The notes under the pieces are model-generated. The model did no database searches and was not told the DNA's origin. It saw nothing but the letters and a program-made list of their open reading frames with translations. A program made the position numbers and the translations under genes. A stretch of DNA of 64,000 nt from NCBI GenBank assembly GCA_030847615.1, contig JAUMIR010000001.1, positions 157,825,001 to 157,889,000 of the forward strand, read 5' to 3'. Within the stretch, counting starts at the first letter, position 1, and every line of letters begins with the position of its first letter. Shown here one piece after another: positions 54,128 to 63,429 of the stretch. This DNA is from Gambelia wislizenii (Eukaryota > Chordata > Lepidosauria > Squamata > Crotaphytidae).

Positions 54128-54743
54128 GGACTTTTTCAGACGGGGCCAAAATGCCCTGTTCCTGCTTCACTACCCCCACTCCTGTTCCACTCCCGTTCTT
54201 CAGACACTTACCTTGATCCCGTGGCAGGAATGCCCTTCCCCTCCCCTCACTGGCCGGGAGTAAATGCAGCCATTTTAGGGCTGCATTTATGACTCAGAAA
54301 TGAAATCCCTCTCGTTCTCGCCAGAGAACGATGGCACAGGAAATTTAAAAATAAAAGTAAAACAAAACATCAAAATAGAAAACCAAGCCCTAAAACAAAT
54401 TTTAAAAAACAAGTAACCTGGGGAAGGGGAGGGAAAGGGTGTCACTTACCTCCTTGTCCCAATCTTCACCAGAAGTGTCCGACATGGACCTCCCCCCTGC
54501 AGCTGGCATCGCGCCAGCATAATGGGAGAGGAACAGGGCACCTTTCGGACCACCCATGATTCCATGACAGACACAGAATGAGTGGTCTATTCACAACTTT
54601 CCATTGTGAATAAAAAATTACTGTAGCAGTACGGGAGCAGCATGGCAACAGCACGGAAGGGGGAGACGTGGTCTGAAAGTGAAATCTTTCAGCGACCCTG
54701 TTCCGTGCCTGCCATGGAGTATTTAGCCAGTCTGAAAAAGTCC
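54128..54743 (-). mobile_element. Family-A MITE inside the solo LTR
   Basis: The ends GGACTTTTTCAGACGGGG and CAGTCTGAAAAAGTCC bear the family-B end type on a family-A interior (AATTTAAAAATAAAAGTAA, GGTGTCACTTACCTCC, CCATTGTGAATAAAAAATTA). The flanking triplets TAA and ATA do not match exactly. Full length, 616 bp. It joins the A and B end types in one element. Confidence 0.8.
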
Positions 54744-54988
54744 ATAGTTAAAAGCATTTTACAATCTGGCAGGCTGCATAACCATTAGCTGTCCATCATC
54801 CCCTGATACAGGCATTCATTAAACAGAAAATTAACATCTTTCCAGCATCTCTAGCCTTGAAACTAAAACTGTTAATTGCAGATGCCTTACTATCTCCTTT
54901 TCCAAGCAAAGCCCAAACAGTTACACATACATCATTTTCCCGTATACAAACTGCTATGCACACTCTACACCAAGGCCACAGAGAAACT

Positions 54989-55261
54989 ATTATTTATTTA
55001 TTTAGGTATTTATACCCTGCTCTTCAGCCACAAAGGCTCTCAGAGTGGCTTACAAATTATTAAGCAATAGCACTTTACACAACTACACCACATTAAGCAG
55101 TTTCCAATGTGTGTTACCTAATTGCTCCCATAAGCTGGGTACTCATTTTACTGACCTACGAAAGGATGGAAGGCTGAGTCAACCTTGGAGCCCTTGGGAT
55201 TGAATTTGCAGCATTGTGGCTGCAGTACTGGCATTTAACCACTGCGCCACCAGGGCTCCCT
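54989..55261 (-). mobile_element. Sauria-type SINE inside the solo LTR
   Basis: The minus strand reads AGGGAGCCCTGGTGGCGCAG, TTCAATCCCAAGGG, CAGTAAAATGAGTACCCAGC, CTCTGAGAGCCTTTGTGGC and TATAAATACCTAAATAAATA. Full length, about 270 bp, with the L2-like tail. The best preserved SINE in the window. Confidence 0.85.
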
Positions 55262-55533
55262 CAAATGAATAACTAATGAATATGGCAGGAGCAAAAGGAA
55301 CTGATCCTCACAGAAATGCACACAGATTTCTCATGCTCCATAACGGCCTGGTCGGGGGTGAGCTGTGGATCTGCCATCTCAGGGGCTATGAACTCACTCT
55401 TGTTTTTACCACTGTTCTTCCCAGAGCTGCTGTGAATTGAACGGAAGCTTCAAAAGTGCCTAATCTCTGGGTCTGCCACCAGCAGAGCTTCCCTTCAACC
55501 CAGAGCAGTTGCAGTAGAAGCAGCCGTAAAATC

Positions 55534-56053
55534 CAGGGCTTGTCTACACTGGCTATAATACATTGTCTTCCAACTGGAGTATTCTGACTCCAGAGATGGC
55601 CTGGATTCCCCCTGTTACTGCAACGAAAATGGGCAGATGTCAGCATGCACATGCTGGCCAGTATCTGTGGGCGCCTCCGCCACTGTCTCACATCACACTC
55701 TCTGAAGCTGGGAAGGAAGCCCTCAGCATGTGATCATATGCTGGGGACCGCCTTCCTAGCTTCAGAGAAGCACCAGTGGCAGCATACAGTGATCCATCCT
55801 GGCGTAGAGGTACACACTCCTGCATTCCTGTGCCAGGCCCATCCAGGTTTTCCCACATGATGTAGATTTTCCCAAGGGTTATTTAAAGCCCATTTTTAAA
55901 GGGTTTACCCCAGCTTACCCCAGCTGCACCTCGGACATTGTCAGAACTGTTTAGAAGAGGTTAATCAGGGCAAGAGCCCTGAGTCATCTGGACTGCAGGG
56001 CTCCACCACAGGAGAAAGCCTGGGTAAATTTCCCATCTAGACAAGGCTCCAGT
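55534..56053. mobile_element. hAT-like MITE, 8-bp TSD
   Basis: The left end CAGGGCTTGTCTACACTGG and right end CATCTAGACAAGGCTCCAGT are imperfect inverted complements. The flanks GTAAAATC (55526-55533) and GTAAAATT (56054-56061) form an 8-bp duplication with one mismatch, as for hAT elements, which commonly start CAGGG. The interior shows mirrored CTGAAGCTGGGAAGGA / CCTTCCTAGCTTCAGAG arms near 55700-55767. No transposase. Confidence 0.65.
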
Positions 56054-56227
56054 GTAAAATTGCACAAATAAATAAGATTCACAACCCTACAACTGCTTGC
56101 TCTTGGTCCTGATGAGGCACCTATCTGGATGCTTCATCCACCAATGGTGGTAGTGGCTGGCAGGGAAACAGGGCTTTTGAAATGTCCTGTGAGGATCCCT
56201 CTGCCCACAGGCAAGAATTGTCAGATT

Positions 56228-56351
56228 TTGGAAAGTTTAATTTTTATGGACTAAAGCTCCAAATTCCCCTTCATCACTCCCAAGAATCTGACTATGCTGA
56301 CTAGGAGAGCCTGGGTGTGATAGTCCATAGAAAGTAACTTTTCCAAGCTAT
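56228..56351. mobile_element. Small inverted-repeat MITE
   Basis: The left AGATTTTGGAAAGTTTAATT, TTTATGGACTAAAGC, and right GATAGTCCATAGAAAGTAAC, TTTTCCAAGCT are inverted complements over about 30 bp. Right-end fragments of the same element occur at 13924 and 30548. Confidence 0.55.
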
Positions 56352-56451
56352 GATTATGCCCATTATGTAAAAAAAAACCAACACATATGTTCTAAAGCAT
56401 AAGACTGCAAAGAGAGCTGCTCTCATCTTCTAGTGCACACCCACAGTTTTT

Positions 56452-57059
56452 GGAGATTATCAGACGCCCTAAATATGGTGTGATAACGACACCAGGAGAT
56501 CGCAAAAGGGCTTTCTTTTCAGACGACGTCATCCCTGAGTTGTCATGTTCCTGTGCTCCTTTCATTCTGCCATTGTTCTTTTTTATTCATGGCCTAAGCT
56601 GTGAATACATCACCCATTCCATTTCTGTCACAGAACGACAGGCGAGTGAAAAGGTGCCCCATTATGCTGGCGTGCTGCCAGTGTCAGTGGGAGGTCTGTG
56701 CCAAACACTTCCAGGTGCGATTGGGACAACGAGGTAAGTGACACACTTTTTTGTACCCTCCTTGGGTTACTTATATTTTTTAAAATGTGTTTTTGTGCTT
56801 GCTGCCACTTTGGGATCCTTCTTTTACTTTTTATTTTTTAATGTCCTGTGTGCTCGTCCTCTTGTGAGAACGCCCCAGGATTTCAAACCAGGAAGTGAAT
56901 GCAGCTCCATTCACTCCTGGGCTGATGAGGGGAGGGGAGGATCACACTAAAGGTAAGTCTGTTTTTTTTTTCTTTTCCTAATGTTACAGGGACAGGAGGG
57001 TGGCGTGAAAGAATATAGCAAGATGGGAAGGGTTTTTTGGTCCCCGTCTGATCATCTCC
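56452..57059 (+). mobile_element. Family-A MITE, TSD TTT
   Basis: The left end GGAGATTATCAGACGC and right end CGTCTGATCATCTCC are inverted complements with one mismatch. TTT lies on both sides (56449-56451, 57060-57062). The inner end-like motif TTTTCAGACGACGTCAT sits 65 bp inside. The interior palindrome GGAAGTGAATGCAGCTCCAT.. is at 56891-56918. Full length, 608 bp. The open frames 56450-56950 cover it but do not resemble a transposase. Confidence 0.85.
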
Positions 57060-57062
57060 TTT

Positions 57063-59100
57063 GAGCAAATCAGACTGAAGCTTCATGTCAGTGGAGACAG
57101 CAACTCCATATAGGGAAAGTGATATACAATGCTGGTGTTTTACAATAATCAAGTAGGGAAGCACAGCTTCCATAAGAAATTCCATGATGCTGGCCCAAGA
57201 CATTCTGCTGGCCCCAACAAAGGTAACATTCATAACAACCAAAGGCAATCAAGTTACTTTGTCATACAAGACATAAAACCCACTATCAGCTCCCCCTCTT
57301 CCTGTCAGTAAAATTATGGTAAGGATGGATGGATGGATATTGGCTGCCCTATTAGAACCACAGCTTGAAGCAGCTGCCTCAAATTGCCTAAAATTGATTA
57401 GCCCTGAATTTCTATGAACCCATGGTTACCTGAATTGCTGAGGTCTGTGGAAATTTCACATGGGTCTGAATCTTAGTTTGGGTAATTTAGTTAGCTCAAA
57501 CTGACATGCGAGAGGTTGGATAACTGCGGGGATCTTTTGACCACTATATACCAGTACTCACTGAACAGACTCAAGCCAGAACATAAGATTAAATTCCAAT
57601 AAAGATCATTTAATTGTAACAGCATTCACACTAACACTCAAGCTTCAAGCAATCACACAAGTCTATTGAAGAAAGTAGGAAGTATTTGGATAGAGGAATA
57701 GAGTTAGGGGATTGTGGGTTATACTATACCAATCAGAGGAGCAGAGATTTATGGAGCACAGACTATTCAGAGTGTCACACAGCAGAGTGGCAGAATGTAT
57801 GGATGAAGGGAAGCTGTGCACCTGGCTACACAGACTGACAGAGTGTTAGGAGAAAGGGAATATGTGCGCACTTTAGTGCATTTTAGGGTGATAGTTATAT
57901 TCAATATTTCTCCTGAAGGGATGGGATTTAGAGTGGAATACAATGTCTCTCAGAGTTTCCTAAGGTTGGACAGTGGATTCTACGGATGTGTTAATTATTG
58001 TTGATGGGTTAGACATTTGGGATTGAATGGGCACAGGCAACTTTCTGTTGTGGACAAGGAAGAGGGGGAAACCCATTTTGCAATCACCGAGTGCTCAGCT
58101 ATCTTTGATGGGATTAGTGGATGACTCACCTTCAGGCACTTTCAGGAAGACCTGGATGTGACCTGTGTAAGGAATTTTGAAGGCCCCTCCCTAGGTCGTG
58201 CACGACTCCAGCCTTGGTAAGTGGAGAGTCCCTGGTTTACTTGCCAACCACATGGCAGACCATAGCCTAGCCAAATTATTAAATATTGCCAATTATGACT
58301 TATTAAAAGGTGGGCTCTGTCAAGGCAGGTAACCCCATCAGAGGTCCTCCTCGGGTGAGCTGGTTTAAGATAAAGCCCCTGAAATTTCAGTCAGTTCACT
58401 ATATATTAATTCAAATTAAAGCATATCTGAGTATTCAGCTGTATTTTCTCTTGCGCCAGTAAAGAGAGCTAAAGATAGCTCAGTAGAGAAGTGAAGGAGA
58501 CATTAGAATATATCAGTCTTGGGTGGTTCAGCTTGAAGATGGCAGATATATCTGCCAAGGCCTGTGCTTCTTTAACTTGGGTTAGATCACAAATGGGCAG
58601 TTCACAGTACTTACAGCGAAATGCAGTCTTTTGAATTGCTCTTGCCAAATCAATCAATGCATGAAAATCAACATCCATAGAGGGGGTGTGAGGATGAGGG
58701 TGATTTATGGAAAGCCATGCAACCTGCTAAAATATTGCATTTTTCCATACGTTGGACAATTCTAGGATCATGGATTTAGGGAGATATTGGCTCTAAGTAG
58801 CCATTAATTTCTGGTGCAGGTCTTAGGCAACAATGAAGACACCTTTGCAGTACACCGTTAATCCTCCATGGTGCAATGTAGGTGCTCCTTGCCGTCCATC
58901 CTTCCCATTTTGGTCTACTAATTCAACAAACATTCCATGGCAGGAATGTTGTTTACGGAGCAAGCGTCTTCTTCCCCATGTTTCAGACCCAGTTTCCCAG
59001 AAGCATCTACATTTCTAGCCATTCCACTGGTTTTACACACTGAATGATGATTGCCACAAAAACAGTCAAATAGCCTAACATACTAAGCATGAATGCCAAG
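57063..59100. other. No gene recognised, 2 kb
   Basis: Holds (GGAT)n at about 57323-57340 and an AATAAAG word at 57598. A minus-strand frame at 58469-58678 (69 residues) has one C-x2-C pair (CKYC) and otherwise no recognised motif. Composition is less AT-rich at 58130-58340. I cannot assign this block to a gene or a known repeat. Confidence 0.35.
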
Positions 59101-59105
59101 ACTGT

Positions 59106-59291
59106 GGACTTTATCACACAAACCTTTTAAAGCAGAATTAAAGCTGAATAATAATGCCTTTGATGATACTTATCACATGGTGGTGCCTCCAAATTGTTGC
59201 TGCTGTGCCTCCAAAGTGTGCTTAGGACACCCGTCAATAAGCTCCCAATCGCACACTGTGCCATGAATCCTCAGGTGTGATAAATTTCTCC
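59106..59291. mobile_element. Short MITE, TSD TGT
   Basis: The left end GGACTTTATCACACA and right end GGTGTGATAAATTTCTCC are inverted complements with a few changes. TGT lies on both sides (59103-59105, 59292-59294). The ends belong to the family-A/B group. The 186-bp interior matches no other copy here. Confidence 0.65.
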
Positions 59292-59294
59292 TGT

Positions 59295-59855
59295 TGCAGT
59301 CCTGAGATTCGGCAGTCATGTGGTCTCAGTCTCCTCCTCGCTCCCCTTCCACCCTTCCCCCTGCTATCCCCAAACAGGGTGGTTTTCTTTCCCCCCACTT
59401 TCTGTCCTTTTCTTTTTTTCTCTGTTTCACTAAATTGCACTGCCATAATTGTCAAATTGCACAACAACTAAAAATTAAAAAACACAAAAGGCATGCTGGG
59501 AAGGGCAATAGGGTAGGGAGGAAGAGTTAAGGGAGAGTCCTGAAGAGAGTTGAGGGACCGTCAGTGGTTGAAACAGTCCCAGGTGTGCTATTGAAGGGAC
59601 CTGCAATACTGAGGGCTGCCAAACAGAGTTCTATCCATTCACTTTTGCAAACACAATTGCAGCAACAACAGGGCTCATGTGATAATGTCCTGTAAGTTCA
59701 AATCAAGTTGTTTGTCCCAGCTTGACGAGACCTGGTGAATCAATGAAATCCAAAAGTATTGACTTACTATTCAGAAAATGGATTCAATGGGTCTAACTGG
59801 AGACTAGGAATCGGATTTAGGCCCATGTTCCCATAGATGCAACGAACCTTCTCTA
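59295..59855. other. No gene seen
   Basis: Pyrimidine-rich at 59330-59420, giving short overlapping frames. Nothing else recognised. Confidence 0.35.
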
Positions 59856-59859
59856 GTAC

Positions 59860-60236
59860 TATACTCTCCAACATTTCACAGATGAAAACCAGGACACATG
59901 TGGCTAAGCAACATCAGAGTATGGTCAAGGTGGCAAAAGTTATTAACAAGGAAGAACACGCAAGCTAGGAGAGGATGCAGCAGTTTGTTTTGCCTGAGCT
60001 TACTGGGAAGGGCAAGATTCCACTCCCTCCCCTCCGCTCCCCCTTGCTGAGTTAATTGAGTGCAAACTAGTTTTGCACTTTAGACTCTGGCTGCAGCAGC
60101 TGATGTAAGCAGAGGACAAGGAGGAAAAGTGGAAAGAGGAGGAAAAAAACTGGGACATTTTAAAAGCTGCAGAAAAAGTGTGGCAACAGAAAATTAATGG
60201 GCCTGTCCCTACCAAATCAGGACAGTTGGAGAGTAT
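59860..60236. mobile_element. MITE with ATACTCTCCAAC ends
   Basis: ATACTCTCCAAC (59861-59872) and GTTGGAGAGTAT (60225-60236) are exact inverted complements. GTAC is found just left (59856-59859) and, beyond the nested family-C element, just right (60539-60542), consistent with a 4-bp duplication. Interior unique within the window. The superfamily is uncertain. Confidence 0.55.
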
Positions 60237-60535
60237 GGAGATTTCCAGACGGGGGAAATAACCCCCGCGGAGATCGGGTCTGTTCCGCTGCCGGTGCTCC
60301 ATTTCACACACACACGTCCTGCTCCCAATCTCCATTTGTTCTCCCTCCATCCTGCTTTCATTTTCCTTCTGCTATTTTCCACTATTTTTTACTAACAAAG
60401 AACTTCCGTTAGTAAAAAAAATAGCAGAAGGAAAATGCAAGCAGGATGGAGGGAGAACAAATGAAGATCGGGAGAAGGACGGGGGTGTGCGAAATGGAGC
60501 ACTGGCAGCGGAACAGCCCCTGTCTGAAAATCTCC
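60237..60535. mobile_element. Family-C MITE, TSD TAT
   Basis: The ends GGAGATTTCCAGACGGGGGA and CCTGTCTGAAAATCTCC, with perfect TAT on both sides (60234-60236, 60536-60538). Symmetric interior CCATCCTGCTTTCATTTTCC / GGAAAATGCAAGCAGGATGG around a loop near 60388-60418. It inserted in the last three bases of the element at 59860-60236. Confidence 0.85.
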
Positions 60536-60619
60536 TATGTACTGGTAGGGTGTATCAACTGGATATCAGCACTGTGCTATAAGGTAAAGGGGACAATTTT
60601 ATCTCTGTTTATAACATTG

Positions 60620-60741
60620 CTCTGTGTGTGTGTGCCTTCAAGTTGCCTGTTGACTTCCTGCAGCCCCATGAATTTCACAGGGTTTTCTTAAGCAAGGAAT
60701 ACTCAGAGGTGGTTTCTTCCTCTGAAATATAGCCTACAGCC
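60620..60741 (-). mobile_element. 5S-type SINE, 3' portion
   Basis: The minus strand reads GGCTGTAGGCTATATTTCAG, AGGAAGAAACCACCTCTGAG, TATTCCTTGCTTAAG, AAAACCCTGTGAAATTCATG and ends AACTTGAAGGCACACACAC. This is the body and tail I associate with 5S-derived SINEs of squamates. The 5S head is missing here, while 34628-34724 is a head without this body. Confidence 0.55.
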
Positions 60742-60744
60742 ATT

Positions 60745-63250
60745 ACTAGTTATTGTGAAACATAAAAAGGAACCACAATAAACGTGCTGCTAAAACAAAA
60801 TGTTCTTAAAGCAAATTGCCTCTTGCAATTTGATTATATTCGACAACACGTTTTTGAATTTGATTGAGATGTTTACTCTCACCTCCTGAAATCACTTGTC
60901 TCCAGATTTTGGTTTGGAAAAAAAAATAATGGTTCGTATTTAAAATAAAATTAGTGCTCAGATCTAAAAACCATTTAAACCAGTATTTTAAAGTAATGAT
61001 TTCAAAATCCTTCAAAGGATATTTCAAGTTAATAAATATAATTCCCTCACCCCCAATAAGGGACTTTGGGAAATTACTTTAAGTTTATTGCTTACCTAAT
61101 TCCTATCCAGGGAATAACAGAACTCCTATCCAAAAGTAGTTCTAGTCCCCCCCCCCCCTCTACTTTTTTTTAAGGAACCAAACATTGAAAAGTGGCAAAT
61201 GTTTGTAGGATTTGATTATCTGTTTGTATCTTGGGGGTAAAACTTCATCTCTTCCACCCTCTGTGCCTGGCCACAGTAATGTTTGCTGAAGTGTGAGCTA
61301 TGAAATGCAGCATAAAATAATGTCACGCTTGTTTCTGCGTTTCCTCCCTGTGCCTCCAGTGCTAATTTATGAAACCACATTCTTCATAGAATCTGGGGCA
61401 AAAGCACTCTAATTTTTAATGAGAAAATAAATTTTCCTTTTAAATGGCACACATAGCCAGTCATGTGACCTCTTGTAAATATTTGAGTTCAGCTTTCCTT
61501 TCTTTTAGTTGCTAACTGGTTTAAAATATCAAAGGTATGCCAGTTGTCCATAAGGAGTTTTCAGGCCACTGATCTAAGGCCCTCACATATACTAGCGCCA
61601 TGGCCACTTCTGTTGAAGGCTTGCACAGATGCCTGAGGGCATCTTTCAGCAACAGTATCAGATTTGCTTATAGGACTGAAGTAAATATTTTCATGGTCTG
61701 TCACCTTGATTTTATTAAAGGTGTTGGGCTAGACTATTAACCAGCTTTGGAAAAGTCTCCTATAGAGTCTTTACATTGTCTTTGGAATTTATAAAAGCCA
61801 TTCATTTTCAGCCTTTAGCAACCTTTCTTTTCATGGTTCATTTTGGAGCATTTTTTTTTTTTTTACAAAGTAAATAAGGCTCCTCGATATGAAATGTTTT
61901 ACTAGGTATTCTGGGTCCTTCTGGACTGAAAGCTCTAAGTTTTACAGAGCTGTGCAGCATGAACCTAAACATGCTTACTCAGAAGTAAATCCCACTGAAA
62001 ATAAGGAAAGCACATTAATAATTGTTCTTAGGATTGCAGCCCTGTTGGTTTAATCTCACTGAAAATACATTGTTGTACTAAATAATAGAAAGAAAGGTGG
62101 TGGGAAATTCGTGTGATTAAAAAAAAAAAATTACTGTATTTTTTTTTTAAATAAGAGCTTAAGTAACATTCAGTTAGTCTCCTCTTACTTGTATCATCAA
62201 GCTAGGACAAAACAATCCCCTTCCAAAACAATACAAATTTTAAAAGTGACAAGGAGATGTAAAAATAAGTATTTGGAATATTTTAAAAATCCGCACAGTG
62301 TAAATCTCTTACTGAGGGCAAGATCTGTGATCTATGTGTTATGTCACTGCCATCTTCTTCAAAATCATATATTTTGGTAAGGAATTTTTCAGGTGTTGTT
62401 TTTTTAAACGAATACTGACACACTGCTGAGTTAAAAAGCTACAGGCAAAAATGGCTTGTATACCCATGTAAAGAGCTCTATGCCTGCTGTTTATATAGCA
62501 AGGGCAAAGCAAATGTATGCTACAGGCTCCACATGCAAGCCAGAAGATTTGTGTGTGGTCTGCACAGAATTTTTTTTTTATCATCCTGTTTGGGAACAAA
62601 TTCAGGATCTGTTTCTGTTGGCAGTTTCCTCCTGTTGTGAATATATTAGTATCGTTCTCAAGGCCTCTGTAGAGAAATCTGCAATGTTAACAATGTGAGC
62701 CTGGGGGCCTATAGACAATCATCCTCCATCAGGTCAGATGCTAGTAATGAGATGAAGAAGGAAAGATTACCTCACGAGAAAGAAAAGAATTAGTGCAAGC
62801 CAAGACCAACTAGCTGGGCTGTAATCGCACTCTGTTTTACCATAAATGTCCAAGAGCATGTTATCTCGACACTGAAAACATCATCCCATCATGTTTAGGG
62901 AATACCAAATGGATCCAGAGATTAACAACAACAACAGCAAAATCAAGAGTCCTCTGATGTCCTCTAAATTTTGAAGCCCTGCATCATGATAAGCAAAGTA
63001 GTTTCAAGCCGTTTTGCCACATCACAAGAGAGGAAATGTTTTGGGTTTTTTGCTTATTAACATCGCTGTTAATGCCTAGTGGGAAAGGTCATTCCTTTCA
63101 GAACATTTGCGCTCTCTGCTCCTGCCTAGGGCTGGTTAACATTACGGATGTACATCTTTGTAGCTTTTATTCTCACGGGCAAGAATGAATCATTTTAGCA
63201 TTTTTCTCTTTCTTGCAAGAATATTGTCAAAAGCTGTTCAGTTTTCAAAG
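60745..63250. other. Repeat-poor stretch, no gene seen
   Basis: About 2.5 kb with only one MITE fragment (61948-62043), a C10 run at about 61148-61157 and T-runs. No frame of note. A candidate region for conserved non-coding sequence, which cannot be judged from one sequence. Confidence 0.35.
61948..62043. mobile_element. Palindromic MITE (AGTAARTCCC type)
   Basis: GCAGCATGAACCTAAACATG, CTTACTCAGAAGTAAATCCC and TTGTTCTTAGGATTGCAGCC. The outer ends (GCA..CCTAA / TTAGGATTGC) are inverted. Same type as 25010-25195. Confidence 0.5.
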
Positions 63251-63314
63251 ACTATTCACAGTTTGGGACTTGCTCTGTACAAAAAAAAGGGGCATGGGGC
63301 TTTATTTGCCTAGA

Positions 63315-63416
63315 GAACCGCATTTTCTACACAGAAAAATAACATTTTCTTGTTTTCTGCGCAGAAATTTTATTTTCTGTGCAGAAAATGTTGCTTTCTG
63401 TGCAGGAAAAAGCTTC
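63315..63416. repeat. Cluster of TTTTCTGTGCAGAAAA palindromes
   Basis: Four successive imperfect copies: TTTTCTACACAGAAAAA (63322), TTTTCTGCGCAGAAA (63352), ATTTTCTGTGCAGAAAAT (63371) and CTTTCTGTGCAGGAAAA (63393). Each is nearly its own complement, at intervals of about 20-30 bp. Further weak copies precede and follow them. Confidence 0.75.
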
Positions 63417-63429
63417 CTGGGTAGAAAAA

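Larger units (their letters stand above)
53994..55312 (-). mobile_element. Solo LTR, TSD GAAAT, twice interrupted
   Basis: Starts TGTCAGGTATCAGC and ends CTGATCCTCACA. Perfect 5-bp duplication GAAAT at 53989-53993 and 55313-55317. Homologous to 40816-41245: TGTCAGAAAGCTTTATTACC, GTTGTTGCTGAGA, ATCATCCCCTGAT and CAGTTACA follow in the same order. A minus-strand AATAAAGC signal is at about 54050-54057. The LTR is interrupted by a family-A MITE (54128-54743) and a SINE (54989-55261). Its own sequence is about 430 bp, in agreement with the other copy. Confidence 0.85.

Noticed and set aside
56450..56950. Family-A MITE frames as transposase
   Set aside because: Frames are short, are not shared between copies, and lack DDE or HTH motifs.
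58469..58678. A 69-residue minus-strand frame with a CKYC pair as a small zinc-binding protein
   Set aside because: Only one C-x2-C pair is present where such folds need two, the frame is short, and no neighbouring coding sequence supports it. I saw only a faint pattern resemblance to known small zinc proteins, within chance.
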